The position numbers and the translations under genes were made by a program. This document shows, in pieces, positions 9,593 through 18,766 of a DNA stretch of 64,000 nt; within the stretch, counting starts at the first letter, position 1; the number at the start of each line of letters is the position of its first letter. Source of the DNA: Ruegeria arenilitoris (GTDB taxonomy: Bacteria > Pseudomonadota > Alphaproteobacteria > Rhodobacterales > Rhodobacteraceae); NCBI RefSeq assembly GCF_013032445.1, contig NZ_WQCA01000013.1, positions 1-64,000 on the forward strand. Reading direction: 5' to 3'. The notes beneath the pieces are model-generated. The model was not told the DNA's origin. It searched no databases and saw only the letters and a program-made list of their open reading frames with translations.

Positions 9593-10945
9593 ATGCCACA
9601 GATTGTCCATACAGAAGGGGAATCGAACACCTCTGAAGCCCGTAAGGCCTGGCTGAAGAAGTCCATCGGGCCCAAATCGTCGCCACTGCTAAAACGCGAT
9701 GCGGGTGTGTTTCTGCATCAATCCTTGTCCAGCCCCTGCGTCAGCACGATTGCCAAGGCAGAAGGGATTTGGATAGAGGACTTGGATGGCCGCCGCTACA
9801 TGGACTTCCACGGAAATTCGGTCCATCACATCGGCTATGGCCACCCTCGGTTAGTGCAGGCGATCAAGGATCAACTGGACGACCTGCCATTTGCCCCGCG
9901 CCGCTTTACCAATGACCCGGCGGTGAAACTGGCCGAGAAACTGGTCGCCATCACCCCCGGCGATTTGGGCAAGGTGCTGTTCACCACCGGCGGTTCGGAC
10001 GCCAATGAAGTGGCCTTGAAAATCGCCCGCGCCGCGACAGGCCGATTCAAGACGCTCAGCTTCTGGGACGCCTTTCACGGTGCGGGCTTTGGCGCTGCAA
10101 GTGTTGGCGGCGAGGCCACGTTCCGCAGCCATATCGCCGGGCCGCTTTTGCCGGGAACTGAGCATGTGGCCCCCTTCCACCCCACCCGCTGCCCCTATGG
10201 GCACACAACGCTTGAGGCCAGCGCCGAAGCCTGCGCCAACATGATCGACTATGTGCTGGAGCGCGAAGGCGACATCTGCGCCGTGGTGGCCGAAGCGATG
10301 CGCGCCGTCCCCATTGTGCCGCCGCCGGGTTTCTGGAAACGGGTGCGCGAAACCTGCGATCGCCACGGTGCGTTGTTAATACTGGACGAGATTCCGACAG
10401 GACTGGGCAAGACCGGTCAGATGTTCTCGTTCCAGCATGACGAGATCGTTCCCGATATTGTCACTATTGGCAAGTCACTGGGCGGAGGTATCCTCCCCAT
10501 CGCTGCCTGTATCGCCCGCAATAAACTGGATGTTTGCGGTGATTTTGCTATCGGGCATTACACGCACGAAAAGAACCCTGTCACCGCTCGCGCCGCATTA
10601 ACTACGCTGCAGATTATCGAGGATGAGGGATTGGTCGAGCGTGCGTCAGAATTGGGCGAACACGCAATAGGCCGCCTGATGGACGCATTGCAAAATGTTC
10701 CTATCGTTGGCGACATCCGGGGCCGTGGCCTTATGTTCGGGATCGAGATCGTCGAAGAGCGTGTTACAAAGATACCGGGAAATACCCGCGCGGAACGGAT
10801 CTATTATGCCTGTCTCGAAGCCGGGCTGAGCTACAAGATCAGCCAGGGAAGCGTTCTGACGCTGTCGCCACCGCTGACAATTTCGAAAAGTGAACTAGAC
10901 CGGGCAATCGATATTGTAGTTGCAGCGATTGAAAACGAGGTCTGA
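9593..10945 (+). CDS. pbfA: (R)-1-hydroxy-2-aminoethylphosphonate ammonia-lyase (PbfA type)
   Basis: Class III aminotransferase fold, 450 residues, with the cofactor lysine in VTIGKSLGGG (Lys294), the DEIPTGLGKTG loop and FTTGGSDANEVALK. In phosphonate clusters this subgroup is known as PbfA, which is not a transaminase but eliminates ammonia from (R)-1-hydroxy-2-aminoethylphosphonate to give phosphonoacetaldehyde. The location directly after phnY, which consumes that product, supports the PbfA reading over a generic transaminase. Start ATG follows GAGGAG. Identity as PbfA is inferred from context plus length; an ordinary omega-transaminase is the alternative. Confidence 0.8.
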   Translation: MPQIVHTEGESNTSEARKAWLKKSIGPKSSPLLKRDAGVFLHQSLSSPCVSTIAKAEGIWIEDLDGRRYMDFHGNSVHHIGYGHPRLVQAIKDQLDDLPFAPRRFTNDPAVKLAEKLVAITPGDLGKVLFTTGGSDANEVALKIARAATGRFKTLSFWDAFHGAGFGAASVGGEATFRSHIAGPLLPGTEHVAPFHPTRCPYGHTTLEASAEACANMIDYVLEREGDICAVVAEAMRAVPIVPPPGFWKRVRETCDRHGALLILDEIPTGLGKTGQMFSFQHDEIVPDIVTIGKSLGGGILPIAACIARNKLDVCGDFAIGHYTHEKNPVTARAALTTLQIIEDEGLVERASELGEHAIGRLMDALQNVPIVGDIRGRGLMFGIEIVEERVTKIPGNTRAERIYYACLEAGLSYKISQGSVLTLSPPLTISKSELDRAIDIVVAAIENEV

Positions 10946-11159
10946 CCGGTCGGTCCCCATACTCCGTGCAGAACTTTAGCGCGGGGGAGCAGCTTCGAAA
11001 CCGATCAGAACCTGACGCGGATGACACGGCGCGGACGCTCATCGCGAAGTTGATTGAACCCGACGTCTCTAGCGCCGTGGTCAAAAAAGTAAAAGCTACT
11101 TGCAGATTATCGCTCAAGAACTGCGGTGAACTGAGCCTATATTGAAGTCGGAGTGAAGT

Positions 11160-12824
11160 ATGGCGATTGTCACCTTCCTGATCAGCCTGGCCGGGGCCAC
11201 CATGCTGCTGCTGTACGCGGTCCGCATGGTGCGTACCGGGATAGAACGCAGCTACGGCGCGTCGTTCCAGCGGGTGATGACGCAGCAACGCAGTTACGTG
11301 CAAGCTTCGCTGGTGGGCGTGGTGATGGCGATGGTGCTACAAAGCTCGGCCGCGGTAGCTCTGTTAAGCTCGGGTTTTGCTGCCAGCGGACTACTGAGCT
11401 TTCCGGCTGGGCTGGCCATTGTGCTGGGTGGCGATTTGGGCTCGGCACTGATTATTCAAATCCTTTCGTTCAAACTGGACTGGCTTGTTCCGTTGCTGCT
11501 GGCCGTTGGCGGCTATCTGTTCGTCAAGAACGAGGCTAAAAAAGCCCGACAGCTGGGGCGCATCCTGATGGGTGTTGCCTTTATCCTGATCTCGCTCAGG
11601 TTTCTGCGCGAAGCGATGGACCCGATTCGCGACAGCGCATTTCTACCCGCCGTAGCCGACTATTTGGCCCGCGACTATATTACCGCCTTCCTTGTCGGCG
11701 GTGCGTTGGCCTTTGTCATGCATTCTTCGGTCGCGGCCATCCTTATGTGCGTGACGCTTGTGCAGATTGGCGCAATCCCGTTTGCAGCCGGTATGTCATT
11801 GGTCTTTGGCGCGAATTTCGGCTCAGCCTTCATTCCGGTCTGGCTGACGCGAGGGATGCCTGTGACCGCCCAGCGTATACCCTATGCCAATCTGGCGCTA
11901 CGGGGCAGTTGGGCATTAGTGACATTGTTTGCGGCTAACTTCGCCTTGCGGACCGGGCTGTTGGGCGACCCGCAAGGGGGCCAGATGCTGGTTAACGTAC
12001 ATCTTGCGTTTAACCTGTCGCTTCTGGTTCTAGCTCTTCCGTTTTGCGGACACGTGGAGGGCTTGTTCGAAAGGCTCTTGCCCGACCAAAAGAAAGAAAA
12101 TGAACCCCGACCTGCGCGCCTGACCAGTGCACTGGACATGGAAAATGTAGCTAACCCGAGTCAGGCCATGCCGAGCCTCAAGCGTGAGCTTCTGCGGATG
12201 AGTGACTTTCTCGAAACCATGTTCCGTCCTGTCCTGGAACTGTACCGCAGCGGAGACAAGGAACAGATCCGCTCGGTTCAGGCTATTGACGAGGACGTAA
12301 ACAGATGCCTTTCGGATATTCGAGCCTTTGTCGCTGCGATGCCCTCAGAGCTATATAGAAAGCGGGATGCAAAAACCGCGCGCGATTTAATGGAATTTGC
12401 GATCCGGCTTGAAACGGCAGGGGATGTTGTCGCCAAACGCCTGACTGTTTTGGCTGGCGAAATGCGCGCAAAGGGATCAAGTTTTTCACAGGAAGGCTGG
12501 TCGGAACTTGTTCAAATGCACGAGGGTATTCTGGCCAATATGAAACTGGCATCGAATGTGCTGATTTCCGACGATCTGGAAAGCGCACGGCTTCTCAGCC
12601 TTGAAAAAACCGAAATCAAACGCGTGGAGCGGGACAGCCGTAAGCGGCACTTGCGCCGACTGCAGCACGGCACAACGGAAAGCTTCGAGACCAGTGACAT
12701 TCATCTGGAGACTTTACGTGCATTCCGGGAATTCAACAGCCACATCGCTTCGATCGCCTACCCGGTCCTGTACCGGAATGGTCAGTTGCTTGAGACACGG
12801 TTAATCACCGAGATTGCTGACTAA
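11160..12824 (+). CDS. Na/Pi cotransporter family protein with PhoU-like tail
   Basis: NptA/SLC34-type membrane protein: two inverted halves with the paired QSS motifs (LQSSAAVALLSSGF near residue 60 and MHSSVAAILMC near 188), each followed by a GDLGSA / GANFGSA helix break, about eight to ten membrane segments, then a PhoU-like helical domain from about residue 330 (KRELLRMSDFLETMFRPVLELY). At the end of a pathway that frees phosphate from carbon, it is well placed to move phosphate or a related anion; in bacteria some of these proteins act as exporters. It is separated from the lyase gene by 214 bases. Confidence 0.85.
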   Translation: MAIVTFLISLAGATMLLLYAVRMVRTGIERSYGASFQRVMTQQRSYVQASLVGVVMAMVLQSSAAVALLSSGFAASGLLSFPAGLAIVLGGDLGSALIIQILSFKLDWLVPLLLAVGGYLFVKNEAKKARQLGRILMGVAFILISLRFLREAMDPIRDSAFLPAVADYLARDYITAFLVGGALAFVMHSSVAAILMCVTLVQIGAIPFAAGMSLVFGANFGSAFIPVWLTRGMPVTAQRIPYANLALRGSWALVTLFAANFALRTGLLGDPQGGQMLVNVHLAFNLSLLVLALPFCGHVEGLFERLLPDQKKENEPRPARLTSALDMENVANPSQAMPSLKRELLRMSDFLETMFRPVLELYRSGDKEQIRSVQAIDEDVNRCLSDIRAFVAAMPSELYRKRDAKTARDLMEFAIRLETAGDVVAKRLTVLAGEMRAKGSSFSQEGWSELVQMHEGILANMKLASNVLISDDLESARLLSLEKTEIKRVERDSRKRHLRRLQHGTTESFETSDIHLETLRAFREFNSHIASIAYPVLYRNGQLLETRLITEIAD

Positions 12825-12983
12825 CGAGTTGCCGAATGGAGTACTTTATAAGGTTTTGTCGCAAATTTCTTCGAGAGTTGCATAGACGAAACTGGAGAGG
12901 CGAATATCCTGCCAGCTGGATAAACTGCTGAAACGGACAGAGACTGGCGTGAATTGACCGGTTGTGTCGCAAACTTTTTGAAC
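12825..12983. repeat. Two direct copies of an IS-end-like sequence
   Basis: GGTTTTGTCGCAAATTT at 12852 and GGTTGTGTCGCAAACTTT at 12960 are near-identical and lie 108 bases apart in the same orientation. They resemble the GGnnnTGTnGCAAA termini of IS6-type elements, but there is no transposase fragment between them. The second one abuts the terminase relic that starts at 12984, which is what an IS end inserted in that gene would look like. No gene is visible in this stretch. Confidence 0.45.
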
Positions 12984-13079
12984 GACCGGGGCTGGCGCTA
13001 TGCTAGGTGCAGCTATCATGCGATCTCAGCGAAAATCCAACGTCGGGAGCGCAATCGCGAAAGGGTCAGACGGCGATAG
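12984..13079 (+). pseudogene. Tail of a phage terminase large subunit gene
   Basis: The frame ending at TAG 13077-13079 reads ...IQRRERNRERVRRR-stop, matching the tail IERRERNRERIRRR-stop of the terminase relic ending at 57784. Only about 31 codons remain and the upstream part has been replaced by an IS-like end. The match is clear at the DNA level over the last 13 codons and on into the 3' flank. Confidence 0.65.
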
Positions 13080-13158
13080 ACAGAAAACAAAGTTCAAGGC
13101 CGATAGCCGGCCTTGCACCGCCTAGCGAAACCTCGGTCATTGGGCCCGAAAGGGCGGA
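13041..13158 (+). repeat. 118-bp direct repeat, copy 1
   Basis: This stretch is closely similar to 57746-57863: the same terminase-tail codons, then AACAAAGTT, an AAGGCC...GGCCTT stem, and TCATTGGGCCCGAA. Both copies are on the plus strand and of equal length by my alignment, with roughly nine in ten bases shared. The rest of the gap to 13480 contains nothing I can name. Confidence 0.75.
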
Positions 13159-13480
13159 AAGCGGTCATTCGCTGCGATGGAGAGTCGGCATTCTTGGAAC
13201 GGGAAAGCAGACCTTCAACATGATTTGTGAACTCGCACTTGCCGATGAAAACGCACTCCAACGTCGTCAATATTTTTGACGCGTTTTGAAGCGTGCGCTG
13301 TGATCCGCTGAAACCCAATATCAGAACGCTCGATCAATCTTTGCTATTCGGGAAGTCGAGAGCGACGTGCACGTAAACAGCCCAGTTCCACTTTGGGCCG
13401 CCCCAAGTCCAACTTAAGAGCTTAACAAACCCGATCTGCGCTGTGAATGAGACCGGTTGATTTCTATTCTGGAGAATATT

Positions 13481-15481
13481 CTATTGATGCGAAGCCTTCT
13501 CGGTTTTCACGTGATTGGCCTTAAGTGCCTCGACATCCTTCCCTGACGGCGGCAACCAACCGGATTCTGCTCGATCACCGTAAGCTTCGCCTTTCCCAAA
13601 AATCTGAGCGTCGCGTTCCTCCATCAGCGCCCGTGATTTCTCGATATAGGCAGCGTTTTCCTGCAACGGTATATTTGGATCATAGACTTCAGCCATGTCC
13701 TGAAGAATGTGCCGGTCATCCTCTGAAAATTGCCTTGCGAGCAGTTCGGCTTCAAATGGGTGCATGCCCAAGGTTTCAAATGCTGAACGCCCGGTTCGGA
13801 CAGAAGAGTCAAACGTCTCGCGGATGATCTCTTGAACGCCGGCCGCATAGAGGTCGTAGACATGCTGACGGTTTATCGCCCGCGCGATGATTTTTACACT
13901 CGGATAGTTATGGCGTACGTGGTGGACCAGAGAATTGATCTGCTCCTTTCCATCAATCGCGATCACCAGCAACCGTGCTTTAGATATTCCGGCCGCATGC
14001 AACAATTCAGGCCTGGTAGCATCACCGAAAAACACTTTAAAACCAAACGAACGGAGCAGTTCAAGATGTGACGCGCTGTAGTCGAGAACGGTTGTGGTAT
14101 ACCCCGCCGCTCGCAGCATTCGATTTACCACACCACCAAAACGCCCGTGACCGACAATGATCACTTCTCCTTCCTCATCAATTGCGTCTGCTTCTCGTTC
14201 CTGTTTCTGGGCTGAACGGGGTAGGATGAGTTTGTCGTAGATGATGAACAAAGCCGGAGTAAGCAGCATGGACAGCGCGACAACCAACAGCAGTTGATCT
14301 GCGATTGGTTTCGGGATGACGTGGCTTGCGACGGTGAAGGACAGCAAAACGAACCCGAATTCTCCAGCTTGAGCAAGCCCCAATCCAAAGAGCCACTTGT
14401 CGGCTCCTTTGATCCGGAAGATGTGAGCCAAAGCAAACAGAACCCCGGCTTTCAAAAGGATCACGCCAAGCGTCAATGCCAAGATGGTGACGAAGTTCTC
14501 GCCAAGCAGCGCAAAATCAATTCCTGCGCCAACTGTAATAAAGAACAACCCCAGGAGCAGCCCTCGGAATGGGTCGATGTTCGATTCCAACTCGTGTCTG
14601 TATTCGCTGTTCGCAAGAACCACACCGGCTAAGAATGTCCCAAGCGCTGGGGACAAACCGACAACGATCATCAAAAGCGCAATTCCGATAACGAAGAGAA
14701 GAGCGGTCGCCACAAAAAGCTCACGCAGGCCAGCCATCGCGATGAAGCGAAAGATCGGGCGGGTCAGGAATGTGCCACCGAGAACGATGGCGGCGACTGC
14801 TCCAATCGTGACGGATGCAACCTGCCAACCGGCCAAACCGTCCACGAGGCTTAGGCTTGCGTGATCATCGTCTCCGTGCCCATCGGATGCATGCGCGTCA
14901 CCAGTAAGTGCCACTTCAGCCCCGTGACCTGTGGTGGAGACGACACCGTGCGAAACATCTGTGAGTTCCGGCAATGCCAGAAGAGGGATAAATGCCAACA
15001 TCGGAATGACCGCGATGTCCTGAAAAAGCAGGACGGAGAAGCTTGACTGACCTCCCTCTGTTTTCATCAGCCCTTTTTCGTTCAGGGTCTGCAAGACAAT
15101 CGCCGTCGAGGACAAAGCGAGGACCATGCCGATAGCAAGAGAAACCGTCCAGGGCTGCCCAAAGAACAACGCGACGATCATCACAAGACCGGTTGTCGCA
15201 GCAACCTGAAGTCCGCCTAAACCAAGCAGCTTGGATCGCATGGCCCAGAGCATTTTTGGCTCAAGCTCCAACCCGACAAGGAACAGCATCATCACGACGC
15301 CAAATTCAGCGAAATGCTGGATCGAGATTACGTCCACGCCGAGTGCAGCCAGCAAAGGACTGATCGCAATGCCAGCGATCAGATAGCCCAAGACTGACCC
15401 CAGACCCAAACGTGTAGCAATGGGGACTGCGACAACACCAGCTGTTAGAAAGACGAACGCGAGAAGCAAAAAATCGTTCAT
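13481..15481 (-). CDS. Kef-type monovalent cation:proton antiporter (CPA2)
   Basis: Twelve-segment CPA2 antiporter (GLGSVLGYLIAGIAISPLL..., FLAGVVLANSEYRHELE) followed by a TrkA-N/RCK domain that starts near residue 415 (GEVIIVGHGRFGGVVNRML). The layout and 666-residue length fit KefB/KefC, which release potassium and acidify the cell under electrophile stress, gated by glutathione adducts. A loop around residue 195-210 is rich in His and Asp (GHGDDDHASL). The gene starts three bases after the stop of the flavodoxin-like partner, as in kef operons. Whether it is gated by glutathione cannot be read from sequence alone. Confidence 0.88.
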   Translation of the reverse strand: MNDFLLLAFVFLTAGVVAVPIATRLGLGSVLGYLIAGIAISPLLAALGVDVISIQHFAEFGVVMMLFLVGLELEPKMLWAMRSKLLGLGGLQVAATTGLVMIVALFFGQPWTVSLAIGMVLALSSTAIVLQTLNEKGLMKTEGGQSSFSVLLFQDIAVIPMLAFIPLLALPELTDVSHGVVSTTGHGAEVALTGDAHASDGHGDDDHASLSLVDGLAGWQVASVTIGAVAAIVLGGTFLTRPIFRFIAMAGLRELFVATALLFVIGIALLMIVVGLSPALGTFLAGVVLANSEYRHELESNIDPFRGLLLGLFFITVGAGIDFALLGENFVTILALTLGVILLKAGVLFALAHIFRIKGADKWLFGLGLAQAGEFGFVLLSFTVASHVIPKPIADQLLLVVALSMLLTPALFIIYDKLILPRSAQKQEREADAIDEEGEVIIVGHGRFGGVVNRMLRAAGYTTTVLDYSASHLELLRSFGFKVFFGDATRPELLHAAGISKARLLVIAIDGKEQINSLVHHVRHNYPSVKIIARAINRQHVYDLYAAGVQEIIRETFDSSVRTGRSAFETLGMHPFEAELLARQFSEDDRHILQDMAEVYDPNIPLQENAAYIEKSRALMEERDAQIFGKGEAYGDRAESGWLPPSGKDVEALKANHVKTEKASHQ

Positions 15482-15484
15482 GGG

Positions 15485-16093
15485 TCACGCCTTCTCTCGA
15501 ATGGGCAGATCGGAAAATGTCATCGTGGCTTGTTGCTCAGCCTTCGCGAAATCAAAGATTTCGTCCTGAAACGCGTTCAGCAGTTTCGTATAACCGTTTG
15601 TGTGGTTTACGATGGCACCTTCCTCGTCCGCCTGCAGAGCGGAATACAGCACATAAGGCGGTGCGAAAGTCATCCCGCACAGTCGGGCGGTTTGCTCAAG
15701 CGGGTATAGAAATGAGCGGAGAGGAAAGTTTTGATACCCCGTAGCGGTATAGGCTTCGTCGGACCCGCCAGTGGTAATCGCAAGCACCATCGACTTGCCT
15801 GTCAGCTTGTCGCCGCCGTGACCGTACGCAAACCCGTGTTGCAGAACGAGATCCTGCCACTCTTTCAGAAGGCTCGGCGTCGAGTACCAATACAGCGGAA
15901 ACTGAAACACGATCACGTCGTGATCCAGCAAGCGACGCTGTTCCCGTTCGACATCTATGTCGTGGCGAGGGTACTCGGCGTACAGATCGACAAAGGTTAT
16001 GCTTTCGACGGTCTTTGCAGCCTTTCCCATTGCCGAGTTTGCCCGGCTATGGCGCTGCCCGGGATGGGCGAAATACACGATCACTCTGGACAT
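15485..16093 (-). CDS. Kef ancillary flavodoxin-like NAD(P)H oxidoreductase (KefF/KefG type)
   Basis: Flavodoxin_2 family protein of 202 residues: FMN-binding opening VIVYFAHPGQRHSRANSAM, then FQFPLYWYSTPSLLKEWQD and TTGGSDEAY. In E. coli such proteins sit on the Kef channel, switch it on and reduce quinones. Coupling to the antiporter gene (three-base gap, same strand) supports that role here. The related MdaB/WrbA enzymes are the alternative. Confidence 0.87.
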   Translation of the reverse strand: MSRVIVYFAHPGQRHSRANSAMGKAAKTVESITFVDLYAEYPRHDIDVEREQRRLLDHDVIVFQFPLYWYSTPSLLKEWQDLVLQHGFAYGHGGDKLTGKSMVLAITTGGSDEAYTATGYQNFPLRSFLYPLEQTARLCGMTFAPPYVLYSALQADEEGAIVNHTNGYTKLLNAFQDEIFDFAKAEQQATMTFSDLPIREKA

Positions 16094-16256
16094 CTTAGCC
16101 CTCTCTTCGGTTGTGACTTCGGTGGATTAAACGGAGTCAATCCTGGTTGTCGCGGCTCGTCAGCTGCACCGCAACAAGGCACAATTTTGTAACCTGGTAA
16201 CGCTGTGCAGACTGACGAGACTTGTTTGCACCGATGAACTTGTTTCAACGACTCTG

Positions 16257-17165
16257 CTAAAACGGTGCAAAATTGTCGGACGAGGCCGCTGGCACAGTCC
16301 AACGCTGACGTGCGTCTATTTCCTTGTGCTCCGCCCCTTGAGTTGGGATCCGACCGTTTTCGCCGTAGAGCCAGAGCACAAAGTTGTAGCGCTCCCCGCT
16401 GGTGATCGGTTCGGACGCATGGGGGACACTGCCGTGGTGTATCAAAGCAGTCCCCGGCTCAAATGTAAGCTTGCTGACCTGACGCGTTTCATTGTCATAA
16501 AAGCTGACAGCAGAACCTGAAAAATCCTCGCCCGGCAGGTTCAGATTGATGTTGAGCGTCACAGCGGACGCGTCGGTATGCGGGCGCAGCGAGGTATCTT
16601 TGTTTTCTTGCCAGCGGATCGAGAACCCAAAGGTCTGTGTGTCATAGCCGACAACATCGGGGAACAGCAGACGAGAAACCGGCCTCATATAGCTGTCCAT
16701 CAGCTCTTTATAAAAAGCTTGGAAACTTGGGGCCGCAAGATACCCTTCCGAACGCGGATCAAGCAGCGCGCCGCCCCGGTTCAGCACGATCCCATAGGGC
16801 GGACGTAGTGGAATATCCGCGCTGGATACCTCGTCCAGGTAATCCCTGAGAGCGGCGAGCCGTTGCGGGTCGAAGAACTGTGTCGCGTAAACACCAGGAA
16901 ATACTTCCTTCCAAAGTTCTCGAACCGCTGCCTCTTTGGTTGGGTCATCCCATGCTTGCTCGACAGCTGATCGCAATTGTGGATCAAAAAGGGACGAGTC
17001 GAGCACGTGTTCTCGTCCTTCTGAACTTTCCCAATCAGTCCAGGCGTCTTTGAACAAGTCCCGGTTCTTGGTCCAGAATTGTTGAACAGAAGGCGCGCGT
17101 TGCAGCATTTCTTCTCGTGTAGGTCGCTCAATTGTACGAGCGCGTTCCAGTGAAGTGACTGACAT
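16257..17165 (-). CDS. 2-oxoglutarate/Fe(II) oxygenase
   Basis: Contains the facial triad of the cupin-type oxygenases: LRPHTDASAVTLNINL (HxD), the distal His in IHHGSVPHASEPI, and the 2-oxoglutarate Arg in SGERYNFVLWLYG. The N-terminal 100 residues are helical and polar. I chose the ATG at 17165 (MSVTSLERAR); GGAGA lies 12 bases ahead of it, which is longer than ideal, and an ATG at 17183 is possible. Substrate unknown. It sits in line with the two genes upstream (SnoaL-like, enoyl-CoA hydratase), so it may act on the same compound. Confidence 0.7.
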   Translation of the reverse strand: MSVTSLERARTIERPTREEMLQRAPSVQQFWTKNRDLFKDAWTDWESSEGREHVLDSSLFDPQLRSAVEQAWDDPTKEAAVRELWKEVFPGVYATQFFDPQRLAALRDYLDEVSSADIPLRPPYGIVLNRGGALLDPRSEGYLAAPSFQAFYKELMDSYMRPVSRLLFPDVVGYDTQTFGFSIRWQENKDTSLRPHTDASAVTLNINLNLPGEDFSGSAVSFYDNETRQVSKLTFEPGTALIHHGSVPHASEPITSGERYNFVLWLYGENGRIPTQGAEHKEIDARQRWTVPAASSDNFAPF

Positions 17166-17309
17166 GATTACATTAGTCTCCATCTGTGGGAGGCTGCGCC
17201 GCCTACAGCGCTGCAGCAGCAAGTGAAGTTGTCTTAAATCGCGGGCACCGAGTCCGGTGCCTAACGACGTCTGGATTTGGAAAACGCCCGTCAGTTGCGC
17301 AGATTTTGG

Positions 17310-17717
17310 TCAGATGTCGTCGATCAGGACCTGCTTGAGATGCAGCGTGTCCATGTATTCGCGGATTGCAGTGATCTTTCCGTCCTTCAACGACACCAAG
17401 AAATGGTAGAAGTTGTTGTAAACAGTTCCGTTCACTTTGGTCCCGTAGGACTCCATTTCCATCGCGACCCGATCACCCTCGACAGTCCAGCCTGTTGGCG
17501 TAAGCTGAAGGCCACTGGGCATTCTTTCACGCATCTTTTTGATAAGCTCGGCTATTCCTTCTCGATCCATCCGTGTATCCACAGGTGGGTTGCTTTTGAG
17601 GCCCATCGCTTGCCAAACGACTTCCGCGTCCAGCAAGGCCAGTGCCCCCTCCACATCGGTTTCAGAAAACCGCTCAAAAAAGCATTGAACGGTTTCTTTG
17701 TTCTGGGTGGCGGACAT
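17310..17717 (-). CDS. SnoaL-like / NTF2-fold protein
   Basis: 135-residue alpha-beta barrel of the SnoaL/NTF2 class: helical opening NKETVQCFFERFSETDVEGALALLDAEVVW (cut here by eye into its family pattern) and the sheet YNNFYHFLVSLKDGKITAIREYMD. Proteins of this fold are ketosteroid-isomerase-like enzymes or small-ligand binders, and the sequence does not separate these. Its ATG shares a base with the TGA of the enoyl-CoA hydratase gene (TGATG), so the two are translationally coupled. Confidence 0.75.
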   Translation of the reverse strand: MSATQNKETVQCFFERFSETDVEGALALLDAEVVWQAMGLKSNPPVDTRMDREGIAELIKKMRERMPSGLQLTPTGWTVEGDRVAMEMESYGTKVNGTVYNNFYHFLVSLKDGKITAIREYMDTLHLKQVLIDDI

Positions 17718-18562
17718 CAGCTGATGTCCTGAACCTTCATCACCAGTTCGCCCCAGTTGCGCTGGTTTTCGATGTCATGCTCAAGCCCCTGTTCATCTGC
17801 GATAGCAAAGCGTTTGACCGCAGGGGTTTTGCTGGTTGCCTGATACAGCCAATAGGCTTCTGCTTTCAGAGCTTCATCAATTGGCTTGTCGATGGACTCG
17901 TAGACCATTTGTTTGCAGGCATTGATCGACTCCGCCGGGAACTGTGCGATGCGTTTGGCCAGCGCGTCGACGAATGGTCCGATCTCGTCGGGTTCCAGCG
18001 CCTTGTTGATGGTGCCGAACCGTTCCGCGTCATCCGCATCATAGTCCTGCGCGCTGAGAATGATTTCCAGTGCGCGACCCAGACCCGTTTGACGGGCCAT
18101 GCGTGATGCACCGCCGCCGCAAGGCAGGATGCCCATGCCGACTTCCATTTGCATAAACTTGAACTTACCGCGTGCTGCAAATCGCATGTCCAGCGCCAGT
18201 GCCAACTCGTGACCGCCACCACGGGCGAAGCCTTCCAGTTTAGCGATGGTTGCCTGTGGTACGCGGCTGATCCTTTCGCAGACGGCTTGCAAGTCTAGCA
18301 ACTGGGCTTCATTGCGCGACACAGCCTCGGTCGACATGTCTTTCAAAAGTTCAGTGTCATAGTGGCAGACCCAGATTTCCGGATTGGCAGATTCAAAGAC
18401 CACAACTTTTACGCTGCTATCCCTCTCCAGCCGCATCGCGAGGCTGTTCAGATCAGCCAGCATTTCCTGACCCTGAACGTTGACGGACCCGAAATCAAAC
18501 GTGACGGTGGCGATTGCGTTCTCAACCTTCACGTTAAACGTGGTGAAGTTTTCATACTTCAT
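17717..18562 (-). CDS. Enoyl-CoA hydratase/isomerase family protein
   Basis: Crotonase fold, 281 residues. Oxyanion-hole regions are visible as ESANPEIWVCHYDTELL and KLEGFARGGGHELALALDMRFAA, followed by MEVGMGILPCGGGASRM. The first oxyanion region is unlike the usual AFCAGAD pattern, so the reaction may be other than hydration. First gene of a likely minus-strand operon with the SnoaL-like gene and perhaps the 2OG oxygenase. GAGGAACC precedes the ATG. Confidence 0.8.
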   Translation of the reverse strand: MKYENFTTFNVKVENAIATVTFDFGSVNVQGQEMLADLNSLAMRLERDSSVKVVVFESANPEIWVCHYDTELLKDMSTEAVSRNEAQLLDLQAVCERISRVPQATIAKLEGFARGGGHELALALDMRFAARGKFKFMQMEVGMGILPCGGGASRMARQTGLGRALEIILSAQDYDADDAERFGTINKALEPDEIGPFVDALAKRIAQFPAESINACKQMVYESIDKPIDEALKAEAYWLYQATSKTPAVKRFAIADEQGLEHDIENQRNWGELVMKVQDIS

Positions 18563-18700
18563 TTTGGTTCCTCATTTCCTGTTTCGAACCGTTCAGGCAA
18601 GAACGGTTTTGGAGGTTGGCGTTTCCCTAAAGTGAAGCGGTTCTTGAGAAGCACCTCACCCGTGGAGCAATCTAATGAATTGTTATTTCTTATAAACGCG

Positions 18701-18716
18701 CTGAAATGGATTTCAG
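18701..18716. promoter_or_regulatory. Perfect palindrome upstream of the enoyl-CoA hydratase operon
   Basis: CTGAAATGGATTTCAG is a perfect dyad with seven-base arms and a two-base centre. It sits 139 bases ahead of the minus-strand start at 18562 in an AT-rich stretch containing TTTATA and TTATATAAAAT. A third half site, CTGAAAT, follows at about 18744. It fits a repressor or activator operator. No regulator is encoded next to it. Confidence 0.45.
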
Positions 18717-18766
18717 TTTTTAGAAATTTTATATAAAATCCTCTGAAATGATGCCGGTACTAAGCT

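Noticed and set aside
13007-13279. 90-codon frame as a gene
   Set aside because: It runs across the terminase tail in the wrong frame and the repeat flank; no Shine-Dalgarno sequence or family.
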